From: JANWKQ01 sp964624635
Lineage (GTDB): Bacteria; Bacteroidota; Bacteroidia; CAIKAF01
Assembly: GCA_964624635.1 (NCBI GenBank)
Contig: CAZUXM010000011.1
Coordinates: 1 to 64,000 of the forward strand
Length of the DNA stretch: 64,000 nt
Reading direction: 5' to 3'
This document shows positions 44,484-54,075 of this stretch, piece after piece (the stretch's first letter is position 1; each line of letters begins with the position of its first letter). Under the pieces are notes generated by a model. That model was not told the origin of the DNA, ran no database searches, and saw nothing but the letters and a program-made list of their open reading frames with translations. The translations under genes were made by a program, and so were the position numbers.

Positions 44484-45215
44484 TTATTTATCACATTTTG
44501 CGGGTGGTACCTCTTTTTGTTTTTTCATGTATTCATCACACATATGTACATTAGTGGTAAACCCTAGTACTTTAGTAAGGTCACAGGCAATAATCCTATA
44601 AATATCTAATTTATCTTCATCTTCATAATACCTTTTATCTGTAACAACAATACTTAATACTCCTGTATCACCCACTTTATCAATAACAAAGGTACGAGCT
44701 ACATCACTTCCAAAATAATCTGTTAAGTAATCCCCAACATCAGATTGTTGTTGCTCACTAATAGCTTCACCATAGAACAATTCAACCTCACCAAACATTC
44801 TGCTTTCTTTTCCTGCCATTTCAAACTCTTCACAATTATCTGTTGTAATTGATTTTTCTAAGCTCCAGGTGTCTGTACATAAATCAAGTACTACGCTTTT
44901 ACCACCATACACTGATTTAGAGATTTCACAAGCGAAATCTTCCATTAATTCGATATTTTTTTCATCCATACTAAAGCCGGATCTGGTTACCATTTTAATT
45001 TTAAACCCATCTCCTTCTTTTGATAGTTTAAAATCTTTGGTAGTACCATCTTCGTTATTGGCACCAAGGTAATCAACTAACTTAGTAGCGTCTTCTTTGG
45101 TTACATCTTTTGAGTATTCAATACGAACCCCATTTTTTTCAACTTTCTGTGGAATAAGGCCACATGAAAAGAGAATAAAACTGGTAACTGTAAAAACTGT
45201 AATGATTTTTTTCAT
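44484..45215 (-). CDS. Hypothetical lipoprotein
   Basis: 243 residues: signal peptide with lipobox LFSC (Cys18). The acidic body contains two similar halves: KEDATKLVDYLGANNEDGTTKDFKLSKEGDGFKIKMVT resembles EQQQSDVGDYLTDYFGSDVARTFVIDKVGDTGVLSIVVT. This suggests an internal duplication of about 110 residues, each half with a Cys near its end. No family is recognised. It is monocistronic, with its own terminator. Confidence 0.7.
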   Translation of the reverse strand: MKKIITVFTVTSFILFSCGLIPQKVEKNGVRIEYSKDVTKEDATKLVDYLGANNEDGTTKDFKLSKEGDGFKIKMVTRSGFSMDEKNIELMEDFACEISKSVYGGKSVVLDLCTDTWSLEKSITTDNCEEFEMAGKESRMFGEVELFYGEAISEQQQSDVGDYLTDYFGSDVARTFVIDKVGDTGVLSIVVTDKRYYEDEDKLDIYRIIACDLTKVLGFTTNVHMCDEYMKKQKEVPPAKCDK

Positions 45216-45293
45216 GATGTTGAGTTTTGGATTAATATGTTCAAATGAAATGAATTAATATTAATTACACAAGCATATCAATATAAATATTCA

Positions 45294-46778
45294 TTATTTG
45301 AAGCCGGCTGCCTGTAAATGCTGGGGTTTAGGGTTAGGGTAAAAAAAGAATCTATCGTTTACAATCACCTTATTTCTATCCCAATTACCAGTTGAATCAT
45401 TATACTGGAAATAACCTACTAATCCAACCAACGCAGTTTTGCAACCGGATTGGTCATTACACTTATCTACATTTAACAGGAATCTATCGATTCGTTCTTC
45501 ATGTGAGGTACTTCTGGCAGAAACTCCTGAAAAACTCAACATCCATTGCATCATGAGGTCCATAACAAATACGTGACTAATGTTATGCTCATTTAGTTTA
45601 TTCAGCAGACCATTATATAATACCATGTCATTTTTTTTCTGTTCTTGCCAAAAAGCAGGAACACTTCTAATACCGTATGAGCATCCGGTCCCAACCAAAA
45701 CTAACATTAATAGTATTTGGCGATACCATTTTTCTTTCAGTTCTACATAAATAAATACAATTACAAATATCATCAACATCAATCCAGTAAAAAAACCCAG
45801 TGTATAACGTGATATTCCTCCATGCATCATACCAATAGATATTAATGACAATAAAGTACCCAACAATAAATACAATAATAATCTTAATCTTTTTTTTGAT
45901 TTGCCAATCAATATGTATATAAAAATGAATAGTGGGATTATAAAATAGATTATGCTTATATATACTAAAAAGGTATTCGGATAAAATATAACATCATAAA
46001 AATAAGAGCTGTTAATTATTGGAATAAGGTCTTTATATATTTCACTTAAATGTTTAAAATGCAATGTTGTATTTAAAGGAGGGTTCCAGAAGGGTGTATT
46101 TAAATATGCCGGCAGCTTAAATACAACTACTGCCAATAAAAAAACACTGAGTGTATAAAAAATCAGAAATATTTTTTTTTCACTAACCAACCATACTAGA
46201 ATATAAAAACTAACGGGCATTAATATTAATATCTGAGAATGTATGGCTATGGCGGCACAAATACATACCGGAATTACAGATCTGAAGTTCGCTTTATTAA
46301 ACTGAAGTATATACATCATAGCAGAAACACATGCAAAAGCGGTAACATATCCTCCTCTTGGTTTAGTAGCCCATAATAACCATGTTGGAAAACAGCTTAT
46401 CGCAAAAACAATACACAATGAGACCCAGAATGTGATATTTTTTTTAATGCAAATTCGCAATAGAAAAAAAATGCCTATTGAAAAAACAATCATCCCACCC
46501 GTTTTTAATGCAAGTACAGTATTCCCAAATACTAATATGCCTATCGCAGTAGATAGTACCTCAAAAAATGAAAATCCATATTGCTGACCATAAAAATATA
46601 CGGGTATATTTTTACCCTGTAAAAGGTCCTGAGCCATAATCCCAATTATCGCTTCGTCTCCATCAAAATATAAATGTGGTCCTGTGAGGTATGGCAACCT
46701 GGTAAGTATTACTATCAACAAACTGAATAAAAACTGAATTACCCAATTGTTTTTATATCTGTTGAATTGATTAGTCAT
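45294..46778 (-). CDS. Multi-pass membrane protein, GT-C glycosyltransferase-like
   Basis: 494 residues with about ten membrane helices, followed by a soluble tail. The first long loop carries HLYFDGDEAIIGIMAQDLLQGKNIPVYFYGQQYG. The DGDEA acidic pair just after helix 1 is the position of the catalytic acid in GT-C/PMT-like enzymes. The soluble end (SHVFVMDLMMQWMLSF) is a Rossmann-like fragment typical of this group. It would transfer sugar from a lipid carrier in the envelope; donor and acceptor are unknown. Confidence 0.62.
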   Translation of the reverse strand: MTNQFNRYKNNWVIQFLFSLLIVILTRLPYLTGPHLYFDGDEAIIGIMAQDLLQGKNIPVYFYGQQYGFSFFEVLSTAIGILVFGNTVLALKTGGMIVFSIGIFFLLRICIKKNITFWVSLCIVFAISCFPTWLLWATKPRGGYVTAFACVSAMMYILQFNKANFRSVIPVCICAAIAIHSQILILMPVSFYILVWLVSEKKIFLIFYTLSVFLLAVVVFKLPAYLNTPFWNPPLNTTLHFKHLSEIYKDLIPIINSSYFYDVIFYPNTFLVYISIIYFIIPLFIFIYILIGKSKKRLRLLLYLLLGTLLSLISIGMMHGGISRYTLGFFTGLMLMIFVIVFIYVELKEKWYRQILLMLVLVGTGCSYGIRSVPAFWQEQKKNDMVLYNGLLNKLNEHNISHVFVMDLMMQWMLSFSGVSARSTSHEERIDRFLLNVDKCNDQSGCKTALVGLVGYFQYNDSTGNWDRNKVIVNDRFFFYPNPKPQHLQAAGFK

Positions 46779-46790
46779 ATTTGGTATTAT

Positions 46791-46818
46791 AAAAAAAGCA
46801 TCCGTTTTGGTGGATGCT
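46791..46818 (-). terminator. Rho-independent terminator after the LuxR-type gene
   Basis: Hairpin AGCATCC/GGATGCT with an 8-nt loop and T7 beyond it in minus-strand order, 31 bp after the stop codon. Confidence 0.82.
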
Positions 46819-46849
46819 TATAAATATACAAGAATATTTTTTATAGAAA

Positions 46850-47506
46850 TTATGGTGCTATAAAGTTTTCCTTGATAGCTGATATGACCAAATCAACATT
46901 ATTTTTTGCTTTAAACTTTTTCATTAGGTTTTTGCGGTGCGTAGCGATGGTATGAGAACTTAAAAATATTTTATCAGCAATTTCTTTATTGGTAAGCCCT
47001 TGTGAAATCAGTTCCAATACTTCAATTTCGCGATCACTTAAATTAATGATGGCATGTTTACAATCCACTTCCGAACCACAACAACTTACATCTTCATTGT
47101 TTAATTTTAAAACATTGGAACAGAAGAAATTTTTGCCTTTTAAAATCACATGAATGGCATCTAATATTTCGGGTTCATCACATTGTTTTAAAATGTATCC
47201 ATGAACTCCTAATTTCAAAATCTGAATAATATCAGCTACATTCTCATTACTATCCAACACCAAAATCTTTTGTTTGGGTAGGTTTTTCATGATATAATCA
47301 ATGGTACTGATAGCATTAGATCCCAATACATTCAATCCTATAATTACTACATCCGGTTGATAGGTAAGTGATAGTGCAACAGCCGCATGATAGTCATCCG
47401 TATCAGCCACTACTCTGTATTCGGGCTTATCATTAAATATGTGACGCAGCCCCTGTCTAACCAGGTAATGTGCATCTGCAATAAGTATATTGATAGTGGA
47501 TGCCAT
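46850..47506 (-). CDS. NarL/LuxR-type response regulator with degenerate receiver domain
   Basis: 218 residues: receiver domain (1-125) and LuxR helix-turn-helix (about 150-210: LSDREIEVLELISQGLTNKEIADKIFLSSHTIATHRKNLMKKF). The phosphoacceptor site, normally DVVLMD-x-xMP, reads DVVIIGLNVLG, with Gly57 at the Asp position. The acidic pair near the N-terminus is reduced to Asp11 (IADAHYLVRQG). Lys remains in GYILKQC. It is therefore unlikely to be activated by normal phosphorylation. A TAnnTTTG box lies about 20 bp upstream. No sensor kinase is adjacent. The next gene upstream encodes a T9SS cargo protein. Confidence 0.88.
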   Translation of the reverse strand: MASTINILIADAHYLVRQGLRHIFNDKPEYRVVADTDDYHAAVALSLTYQPDVVIIGLNVLGSNAISTIDYIMKNLPKQKILVLDSNENVADIIQILKLGVHGYILKQCDEPEILDAIHVILKGKNFFCSNVLKLNNEDVSCCGSEVDCKHAIINLSDREIEVLELISQGLTNKEIADKIFLSSHTIATHRKNLMKKFKAKNNVDLVISAIKENFIAP

Positions 47507-47525
47507 ATTTTTTGTTTATACCAGA

Positions 47526-47533
47526 CAAAGATA
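47526..47533 (-). promoter_or_regulatory. Putative -7 box (TATCTTTG) of the LuxR-type gene
   Basis: Plus-strand CAAAGATA reads TATCTTTG on the minus strand, a perfect TAnnTTTG, 20 bp upstream of the ATG. Confidence 0.5.
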
Positions 47534-47623
47534 TATGTTTTTCTTTATTTAGAAATAGTCTAAATAAATATACAGTCAATTTTTTACACTAGTACAAAAT
47601 ACTAATAATCAAATATTTAATAA

Positions 47624-47654
47624 TAAAAAAGCCATCCGAATAAGGCGGATGGCT
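47624..47654 (-). terminator. Rho-independent terminator after the 997-residue T9SS gene
   Basis: Perfect 9-bp stem AGCCATCCG/CGGATGGCT with a 7-nt loop and T6 in minus-strand order, 28 bp after the stop. Confidence 0.85.
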
Positions 47655-47681
47655 CATAAACAATGATATATATTCTTTGAA

Positions 47682-50675
47682 TTAAGGCTTTACAAACTTG
47701 ATGGAATAAGCTTTTCCATCGCCTGTAATTCGGCAAACATATAAGCCTGTGCTTAATTCAACAGGTATTATATTATTGGTATGTGCAACTAAATTTTTAG
47801 TATATAAAACCTGCCCTGACATATTTAAAACTTCTAGGTTAGGTGAATTAATATTAGATTCGGAAAGATTGATGTTTAATACATCATTAAAGTATTGGGC
47901 CGTGATTTTACCTCCATTTTCATCTTCAATACTTGATGTATTAACATATACAACTACTTGTTCTGTTTCAACAGTATCATTCCACATATTCACACCAAAA
48001 CATTTAATATAATAAACATCAGCAGAAGCAAAATTTGGGGTATAATCAGTCCCCGTTTCCGCAGGTATAAATGAAGTGTAAGGATTTAGTCCTATTTTAT
48101 ATTTCCATTCATTCGAAACACCTGTAGGATGAGTTGAATTTACATTTAACTGAGTACCATTGGTGCTAACAATAATATATTGTGTATCTATTGGTGTAGC
48201 ACTAATTTCAAACTGAACTACAGATAGGTCAACTCCATTATCTGTACCTGTAACAGCCGGTGATGATGAGTTTATTCTTATCCTGTATCCTGTGCCGTTT
48301 GTCAATCCATTAGGGATGGTAACTGGTACTGGGGCTATAGACGAAGATGATAGTGTTCCTATTATAGTTGGTAAAGCAAAACTTCCTGTTGCATCTGAAA
48401 TTTCTGCTGTAAATGTATTACCTCCTGCAAATATAATATCAGATGTAAAGGTTACATTATCAGTTACCACTGCATTAGGTGATAAATAATAAGTAGAGCT
48501 CCCTACTGACGAAGTATTTAAGTTAGTTCCATTACCTACGTTAATCTGAGTTTCATTAGAAACCACTGTATCATTATGTACGTTTTCAGAAACACAAACT
48601 ACATAATAAGTACCGGGTGTTGCAAAGTTAGGAGTATAAGAGGCTCCTGTTTCTGTTGGAGTAAATTCAGAATAGGGTCCACCAGATACCGTAGCAAATT
48701 TCCAATTACGGGTAGAGGTTTGAGATTCTGTTACAGCAATTGGAGTACCATTTACCCCATACATAATATTTTGTGTAGTTGATGGGCTTGCTGAATTATC
48801 GAATTGGTCAACAATTAAATCAGTACCATTATCTGATCCTAAAATAGCAGGGTCAGAAGCGGTTACTCTAATTCTATAACCGGTGCCATCTAAAGTAGTG
48901 TGGTCAATAGTAGCACTAATCGTTCCGCTGGTAGTAGCACTTACAGAACCAATCACGGTTGGTGCAACAAATGATCCGCTAGCATCCGATAATTCAGCCG
49001 TAAATGTATTACCCGGATTTAAAGCACCACTTACAGTATATGGTACTGAAACACTTGCATCCGGTGCATTGGGGCTAAATTCAAAAGGTGAACCTATGAT
49101 AGTTCCGGTTGATAAAGTTGCTGACCCTACATTGATGACCACTTCATTACTTGTACAACTAATAGAACTAATTGTACTTACACAAACCACATAATATACT
49201 CCTGGTGAAGCAAAGTTAGGAATGTAAGAAGTACTCGTTTCTGTTGGGGCAAATGATGAATAGGGTCCACCTGGAGTAGTAGAGAACATCCATTCACGAG
49301 AAGTTCCGATTGGGGTTTCAGTAACATTTAAAGTAGTACCGTTTACACTCACCAAAATACTTTGTGAACCTGATGGTGAAACACTATTACCCACTACATT
49401 TATTTGAACCTCATTACTGGTAACTACAATTCCGTTTGGATAAGTAGTTTCACAAACTACATAATAAGAACCTGCTGTTGCAAAATTAGGAGTATAAGAT
49501 GTTCCTGTTTCTGCAGGTACAAAAGACAAATAAGGCCCCCCGGAAGTAGTCGCATATTTCCACTCCCTTGATAATACTCCTGCCGTTTCTGTAACTGATA
49601 TAGCAGTACCATTGGTACTCACTTGAATGTCTTGTGTTGCAGTTGGAGCGATTGAATTGGATACCAATACTACTTGTATATCAGTCCCATTATTAGTTCC
49701 TGTTACAGGATAATTGGATCCTATAGTTCTGATTCTATACTGGGTGCCACTAGTTGTACCTGCCGGAATAGTAGCAGAAACTGTACCTGATGCTGTAGAA
49801 GATAAATTACCAATATTTACAGGAGATGCAAATGATCCTGAACTATTTGAAAGTTGAGCAGTAAATACATTACCTGCATTAACAGTACCTGTTACAGTAT
49901 AAGGTACATTTACTGATGCACCTTGACTTGCTGAAACATAATACACAAGTGGAGAGATTGTATTTGTTGTTAACACAGGGTTATATATCAAAGCTGCATC
50001 ATCAATATACAATGTTGTGTTATTTGTTCCAACTCCAGGAGTTTTACTTGAAGTAAAAGTTGCGATTACATAAGTGGGTGTAATACCTGCATTAATTATC
50101 GTAAAAGGGATTGACATCCTTACAAAAACGCCTCCTGTTCTGAAATTTCTAACAGCTCTGGATCTTACATGTGGAGTTGATCCCCCATCCTGAGGATCAC
50201 GGAGATCATAATTATCATGAACAACAACAGATACACGTGCCGAGTCAGTAGCGTCTTGAGGAACATACTTAGCCCAAAAAACAAGGCTATCAGGCTGTGA
50301 GTTAACTCCGTGATTAAAAGCAGGATTGCTTTGTACAGTAATATTATATCCATTTGAAGGCGTCGTATTGGGAGCTGTTACTCGTCCTAAAGTCATAACC
50401 CCATTTTGAATACCTCCGAAATTTTTTGTAACTATTCTTGCACTATATAGACCAGAATGAAAATTACCAGCACCTCCCTCTCTATATAATAATTTTTGCG
50501 CTCCTAATGCACAAAAACCACATAAATCTCCTGTTTTGATTGAATTCCACTCCAAAGGTTCCTCTGTGTCACTTCCAACATTTTCCCAGTTTTCCATGCC
50601 TCCATTGGGAAAATCAATTTGAGCATGTAGAATAATAGATAGACTGCAAAATAATACAAGTAATATTTTCTTCAT
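47682..50675 (-). CDS. Large T9SS type A cargo protein with Ig-like repeats
   Basis: 997 residues. A signal peptide (MKKILLVLFCSLSIILHAQ) is followed by a PCMD-like N-terminal region (DFPNGGMENWENVG to TTLYIDDAALIYNP, about 20-230). Then alternating modules occur: one type ends GTxYRIRxxxSxPAVTGTDNGTDL and recurs three times (about 235-330, 520-620, 720-815). The other reads REWKYATTSGGPYxSFxPxETGTSYTPNFATxGxYYVVC and recurs four times. The tail LNINLSESNINSPNLEVLNM to SIKFVKP is a T9SS sorting domain. It is probably surface-exposed; the ligand is unknown. Strand and position place it directly upstream of the LuxR-type regulator. Confidence 0.85.
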   Translation of the reverse strand: MKKILLVLFCSLSIILHAQIDFPNGGMENWENVGSDTEEPLEWNSIKTGDLCGFCALGAQKLLYREGGAGNFHSGLYSARIVTKNFGGIQNGVMTLGRVTAPNTTPSNGYNITVQSNPAFNHGVNSQPDSLVFWAKYVPQDATDSARVSVVVHDNYDLRDPQDGGSTPHVRSRAVRNFRTGGVFVRMSIPFTIINAGITPTYVIATFTSSKTPGVGTNNTTLYIDDAALIYNPVLTTNTISPLVYYVSASQGASVNVPYTVTGTVNAGNVFTAQLSNSSGSFASPVNIGNLSSTASGTVSATIPAGTTSGTQYRIRTIGSNYPVTGTNNGTDIQVVLVSNSIAPTATQDIQVSTNGTAISVTETAGVLSREWKYATTSGGPYLSFVPAETGTSYTPNFATAGSYYVVCETTYPNGIVVTSNEVQINVVGNSVSPSGSQSILVSVNGTTLNVTETPIGTSREWMFSTTPGGPYSSFAPTETSTSYIPNFASPGVYYVVCVSTISSISCTSNEVVINVGSATLSTGTIIGSPFEFSPNAPDASVSVPYTVSGALNPGNTFTAELSDASGSFVAPTVIGSVSATTSGTISATIDHTTLDGTGYRIRVTASDPAILGSDNGTDLIVDQFDNSASPSTTQNIMYGVNGTPIAVTESQTSTRNWKFATVSGGPYSEFTPTETGASYTPNFATPGTYYVVCVSENVHNDTVVSNETQINVGNGTNLNTSSVGSSTYYLSPNAVVTDNVTFTSDIIFAGGNTFTAEISDATGSFALPTIIGTLSSSSIAPVPVTIPNGLTNGTGYRIRINSSSPAVTGTDNGVDLSVVQFEISATPIDTQYIIVSTNGTQLNVNSTHPTGVSNEWKYKIGLNPYTSFIPAETGTDYTPNFASADVYYIKCFGVNMWNDTVETEQVVVYVNTSSIEDENGGKITAQYFNDVLNINLSESNINSPNLEVLNMSGQVLYTKNLVAHTNNIIPVELSTGLYVCRITGDGKAYSIKFVKP

Positions 50676-50852
50676 AAATTGTGGTTTTAATTGGTGCTAA
50701 TTTAATTCATTAATAATAAATAGGTTAAAGAACAATCTTAAATCTTATCATCCATCAGAGTATCACCCCAATACAATATTATAATAAGTCAAAAAGTTAT
50801 TAATTGAAACCCAATAGAAATGGCATAGACCTCTCCTCTAAATTTTACAACT

Positions 50853-52412
50853 ATGAAGAGTTATCATTTATCAGCAATCGTGCTATTAGCTGCAATTGCT
50901 GTAACCGGCTGTCATCATAAGAAACCGAGCTATTCTTCTCAGGCGGTTTCTACTTCACAAACAACTTTATCATCCGTTCTATCCAAAAGGAACAATTCTA
51001 TAACTACTGCAACGGAAAATACAGCAAAAACCAAGCCAAACAAGCTCAATAACAGCAAATTAGAGGAGGGAAAATTAAAAGATATAGATTATCAGTCAGT
51101 TATACACAATGATAAGAGTTACACTGATTCTGAACACATTACATTAGAATCCTTATTTGATGAATTCAACTCTCCTGTTCAGAAGTTTCAAATAAACCAT
51201 CAAAAAGATATATCCATTACCTGCAGTGAAGGTACCCGTATTTATATCCCAAAAGGTTCCTTTGACATTCCTGAAGAAGATGAAAACAGTATGGTTAGTT
51301 TACATGTTCAGGAATACTATGGTAAAGAAGCTTTGTTGATGGGTAACCTTGGTACGGTTTCTAACGAACATATAATTGAATCAGCCGGCACCATTAATAT
51401 TGAAGCTTTTGTGAATGGAAAAAAAGTTGGCCTGAAAAAAGATAAGTCTATTGAGTTAGGGTTTCCTGATAAAACCGGAAAAGAAAAAAAAGGGATGGAG
51501 CTTTTTGAAGGGAAAAAAGATAAAAAGGGAAACATCAATTGGTTAAATGGTGTTGGGTCAGCTCAGGGATATCAACCTACGGGTTACATGGCTAATAATA
51601 ATTCATATTACAGAAGAGCAACTCCTAAAAGAACTCTTAAATATTTTAATAACTACTTGCAAACCAAATACACAAATACGCTTGACAAATCTTTCCGAAA
51701 ATTCAAAAAAACAACAGATATCATATTTACCGTTGATTACAAGGGAAATCTTATTTCCGTAGAAGCTGCAGATAATTTACCTGATGAAGTAAAATCAGCA
51801 CTATTTCCTATTATGGAAAGTCTAACTAAATGGAATGTGTACGATAGTCAATCATGGATTAACAGAAAGAAAAAAAATAAAAAAATAAATACTGAACCTA
51901 TCAATGAAACTATTACGGTTAAATTTCAAAATAGACGAATTAGATTAGTAAGTCAACAAAACAAATATTTATCTTATTATGATTGGTATACGAAATTTAA
52001 ACAAAAAGATCGTGCATTAAATAATAATATGCCTATAGATTCAACCAAATCAGGAACCATGGAATATGCATTTTCCTCTAACAAACTAGGATGGATTAAT
52101 TGTGACCGCTTCATCAACTCTGGTAAACCACTCGTAAATGTTCCACTCGCTGCCGATACTAAGAATCTGAATACTGATTATAAATTGGTTCTTAAAAAGA
52201 TTAATTCAATTATGCCGGCTTATTCAAATGGTCAGAAACTTGAATTTGTCAATATTCCTGAAGGGTATGAGGGAACTGTTTTGGCTATTCAAGTAGAAGA
52301 TAATAAAATCTTGGTTGGTGCTAAAGATATAGTTGCCGGTGAGCCTGTGGGTAAAATAGAAATGAAAGAATTTTCAAAACAACAACTCAAAGAATTGATT
52401 GGTTCATTATAA
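50853..52412 (+). CDS. Lipoprotein with ZU5-like and TonB-C-like regions
   Basis: 519 residues: lipobox TGC (Cys20). A Ser/Thr/Asn-rich linker comes first. A ZU5-like beta-domain (about 115-240) contains ITCSEGTRIYIPKGSFDIPEED, VSLHVQEYYGKEALLMGNLG and GTINIEAFVNGKKVGL. A region near 285-365 reads TDIIFTVDYKGNLISVEA, SALFPIMESLTKWNV and ITVKFQNRRI, with the strand-helix-strand pattern and Trp of TonB C-terminal domains. Domain names are by pattern only. It is probably anchored in the outer membrane; function unknown. It has its own terminator shared with the convergent HerA-like gene. Confidence 0.7.
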   Translation: MKSYHLSAIVLLAAIAVTGCHHKKPSYSSQAVSTSQTTLSSVLSKRNNSITTATENTAKTKPNKLNNSKLEEGKLKDIDYQSVIHNDKSYTDSEHITLESLFDEFNSPVQKFQINHQKDISITCSEGTRIYIPKGSFDIPEEDENSMVSLHVQEYYGKEALLMGNLGTVSNEHIIESAGTINIEAFVNGKKVGLKKDKSIELGFPDKTGKEKKGMELFEGKKDKKGNINWLNGVGSAQGYQPTGYMANNNSYYRRATPKRTLKYFNNYLQTKYTNTLDKSFRKFKKTTDIIFTVDYKGNLISVEAADNLPDEVKSALFPIMESLTKWNVYDSQSWINRKKKNKKINTEPINETITVKFQNRRIRLVSQQNKYLSYYDWYTKFKQKDRALNNNMPIDSTKSGTMEYAFSSNKLGWINCDRFINSGKPLVNVPLAADTKNLNTDYKLVLKKINSIMPAYSNGQKLEFVNIPEGYEGTVLAIQVEDNKILVGAKDIVAGEPVGKIEMKEFSKQQLKELIGSL

Positions 52413-52456
52413 AATTTTCCTCAACATGTATTCATACACAAGAGTACATGATTGAT

Positions 52457-52485
52457 AAAGGGGAGTTGGGCTACTCCCCTTTTAT
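52457..52485. terminator. Bidirectional terminator between the lipoprotein and HerA-like genes
   Basis: Stem AAAGGGGAGT/ACTCCCCTTT with a 6-nt loop, placed between two convergent stop codons. Confidence 0.85.
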
Positions 52486-52486
52486 T

Positions 52487-54061
52487 TTAAAACCATCCTG
52501 ATTTTTTCTTTCTGCTTCTACTACCTAAACCTAATACGCCTAACAATCCTCTGGTAACTTCCTTCACTACAATTTTTCCTGTACCGCTGTTTAATGCATC
52601 TCCAATTACACTACTATCATCCCCTTTAGGTTGTGGCTTTTTTGTTGATTTAATTGTTGGTTCTGAAATGTTTTTATTTATTTCATCAGGTTTATGAGTA
52701 GATACTCCTCCATCTTTTAATTTACCATTCAATATTTCATAAGCACTTTCACGATCCACTTCTTCATTATATTTTTTGACTAAAAAACTAGTGGAGTTGA
52801 TTTGATCTATCTCGGCAGGTTGTAAAATATCCATCCTTGATGCAGGTGCTTGTAACAGAGTATGTACTAATGGGGTCGGTATTCCTTTTTCATTTAACGC
52901 AGTTACAAAAGCTTCGCCAATACCTAAAACAGTTAATACTTCGTCTACTTTATAAAACTCAGTAATGGGATAATTTTGTGATGCTGCTACAATGGCCTTT
53001 CTATCTTTAGCAGTAAAAGCTCTTAAAGCATGTTGAATTTTTAATCCTAACTGACTTAATACAGCATCGGGGATATCGATAGGGTTTTGTGTACAAAAAA
53101 ATACCCCTACTCCTTTTGATCTGATTAGTTTTATAATTGTCTCAATTTGGTTAAGTAATGTTTTGCTGGCTTCATTAAAAATAAGATGTGCTTCGTCAAT
53201 AAATATCACCAGTTTGGGTTTACTATCATCACCCTCTTCAGGAAAAGTTTGATATATCTCCGCCAATAAACATAACATAAAGGTGCTAAAAAGTTTGGGT
53301 CTATCTTGTAAATCCGATAACCTTACCATATTGATGTACCCCTTACCTGCATCATCTAAACGTAGTAGGTCTTCAACATCAAACGAACGTTCTCCAAAAA
53401 AAACGTCTCCCCCCTGTTGTTCTAACTCGATGATTTTTCTTAAAATAGTTCCTGTAGTAGCTGTGCTGATTTTACCATATTCAGAAGTAATTTGATCTTT
53501 CCCTTCTTCAATAGAAAACTGTAATAGTTTTTTGATATCCTTTAAGTCCAATAATGGTAACTCTTTATCATCAGCATATTTAAATAAAACAGTAATTACT
53601 GATTGCTGAGTATCATTTAACTCTAGTATTTTACCAAATAAAATCGGACCAAATTCACTTACAGTAGCTCTTAACCTGGCTCCCTTTTCGTTACTGAGTG
53701 TAAGAAACTGTACAGGATTTTTATGAGGTGTATATGGAATACCTAAGGCTTCATGTCGCTGAGTAATTTTATCGTTAGCTGCCCCTTCTGCTGCAATTCC
53801 ACTTAAATCACCTTTGATATCCATCATTAAAACAGGTACTCCCTTTGAGCTTAACTGTTCTGCTAACAACTGTAAAGTTTTGGTTTTTCCTGTCCCTGTG
53901 GCACCGGCAATTAATCCATGACGATTCATTGTTGCCAATGGGATTGAGACTGACGATTCTTGTACAAGCTTCCCCTCTAACATCCCTGCACCTAAAAGAA
54001 TTTTTTCTCCTTGAAATTGATACCCTGACTGTAGTGTTGTAATAAATTTTTGTTGATCCAT
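52487..54061 (-). CDS. HerA-like helicase domain protein (DUF853 / YjgR type)
   Basis: 524 residues. Walker A GATGTGKT (53-60) and Walker B LVIFIDEAHLIF, then QNPIDIPDAVLSQLGLKIQHALRAFTAKDRKA, match the DUF853 (YjgR) subgroup of HerA/FtsK-type ATPases. The C-terminal 70 residues are basic and low-complexity. HerA relatives translocate DNA, but the YjgR subgroup's role is unknown and it is usually alone, as here. I see no NurA-like nuclease nearby, so it is unlikely to be a repair or defence HerA-NurA pair. Confidence 0.9.
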   Translation of the reverse strand: MDQQKFITTLQSGYQFQGEKILLGAGMLEGKLVQESSVSIPLATMNRHGLIAGATGTGKTKTLQLLAEQLSSKGVPVLMMDIKGDLSGIAAEGAANDKITQRHEALGIPYTPHKNPVQFLTLSNEKGARLRATVSEFGPILFGKILELNDTQQSVITVLFKYADDKELPLLDLKDIKKLLQFSIEEGKDQITSEYGKISTATTGTILRKIIELEQQGGDVFFGERSFDVEDLLRLDDAGKGYINMVRLSDLQDRPKLFSTFMLCLLAEIYQTFPEEGDDSKPKLVIFIDEAHLIFNEASKTLLNQIETIIKLIRSKGVGVFFCTQNPIDIPDAVLSQLGLKIQHALRAFTAKDRKAIVAASQNYPITEFYKVDEVLTVLGIGEAFVTALNEKGIPTPLVHTLLQAPASRMDILQPAEIDQINSTSFLVKKYNEEVDRESAYEILNGKLKDGGVSTHKPDEINKNISEPTIKSTKKPQPKGDDSSVIGDALNSGTGKIVVKEVTRGLLGVLGLGSRSRKKKSGWF

Positions 54062-54075
54062 AATTCTATAAATGA

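Noticed and set aside
52487..54061. HerA-like ATPase as part of a defence system
   Set aside because: No nuclease, Sir2, NurA or other defence gene is adjacent; the sequence fits the housekeeping-like DUF853/YjgR group.
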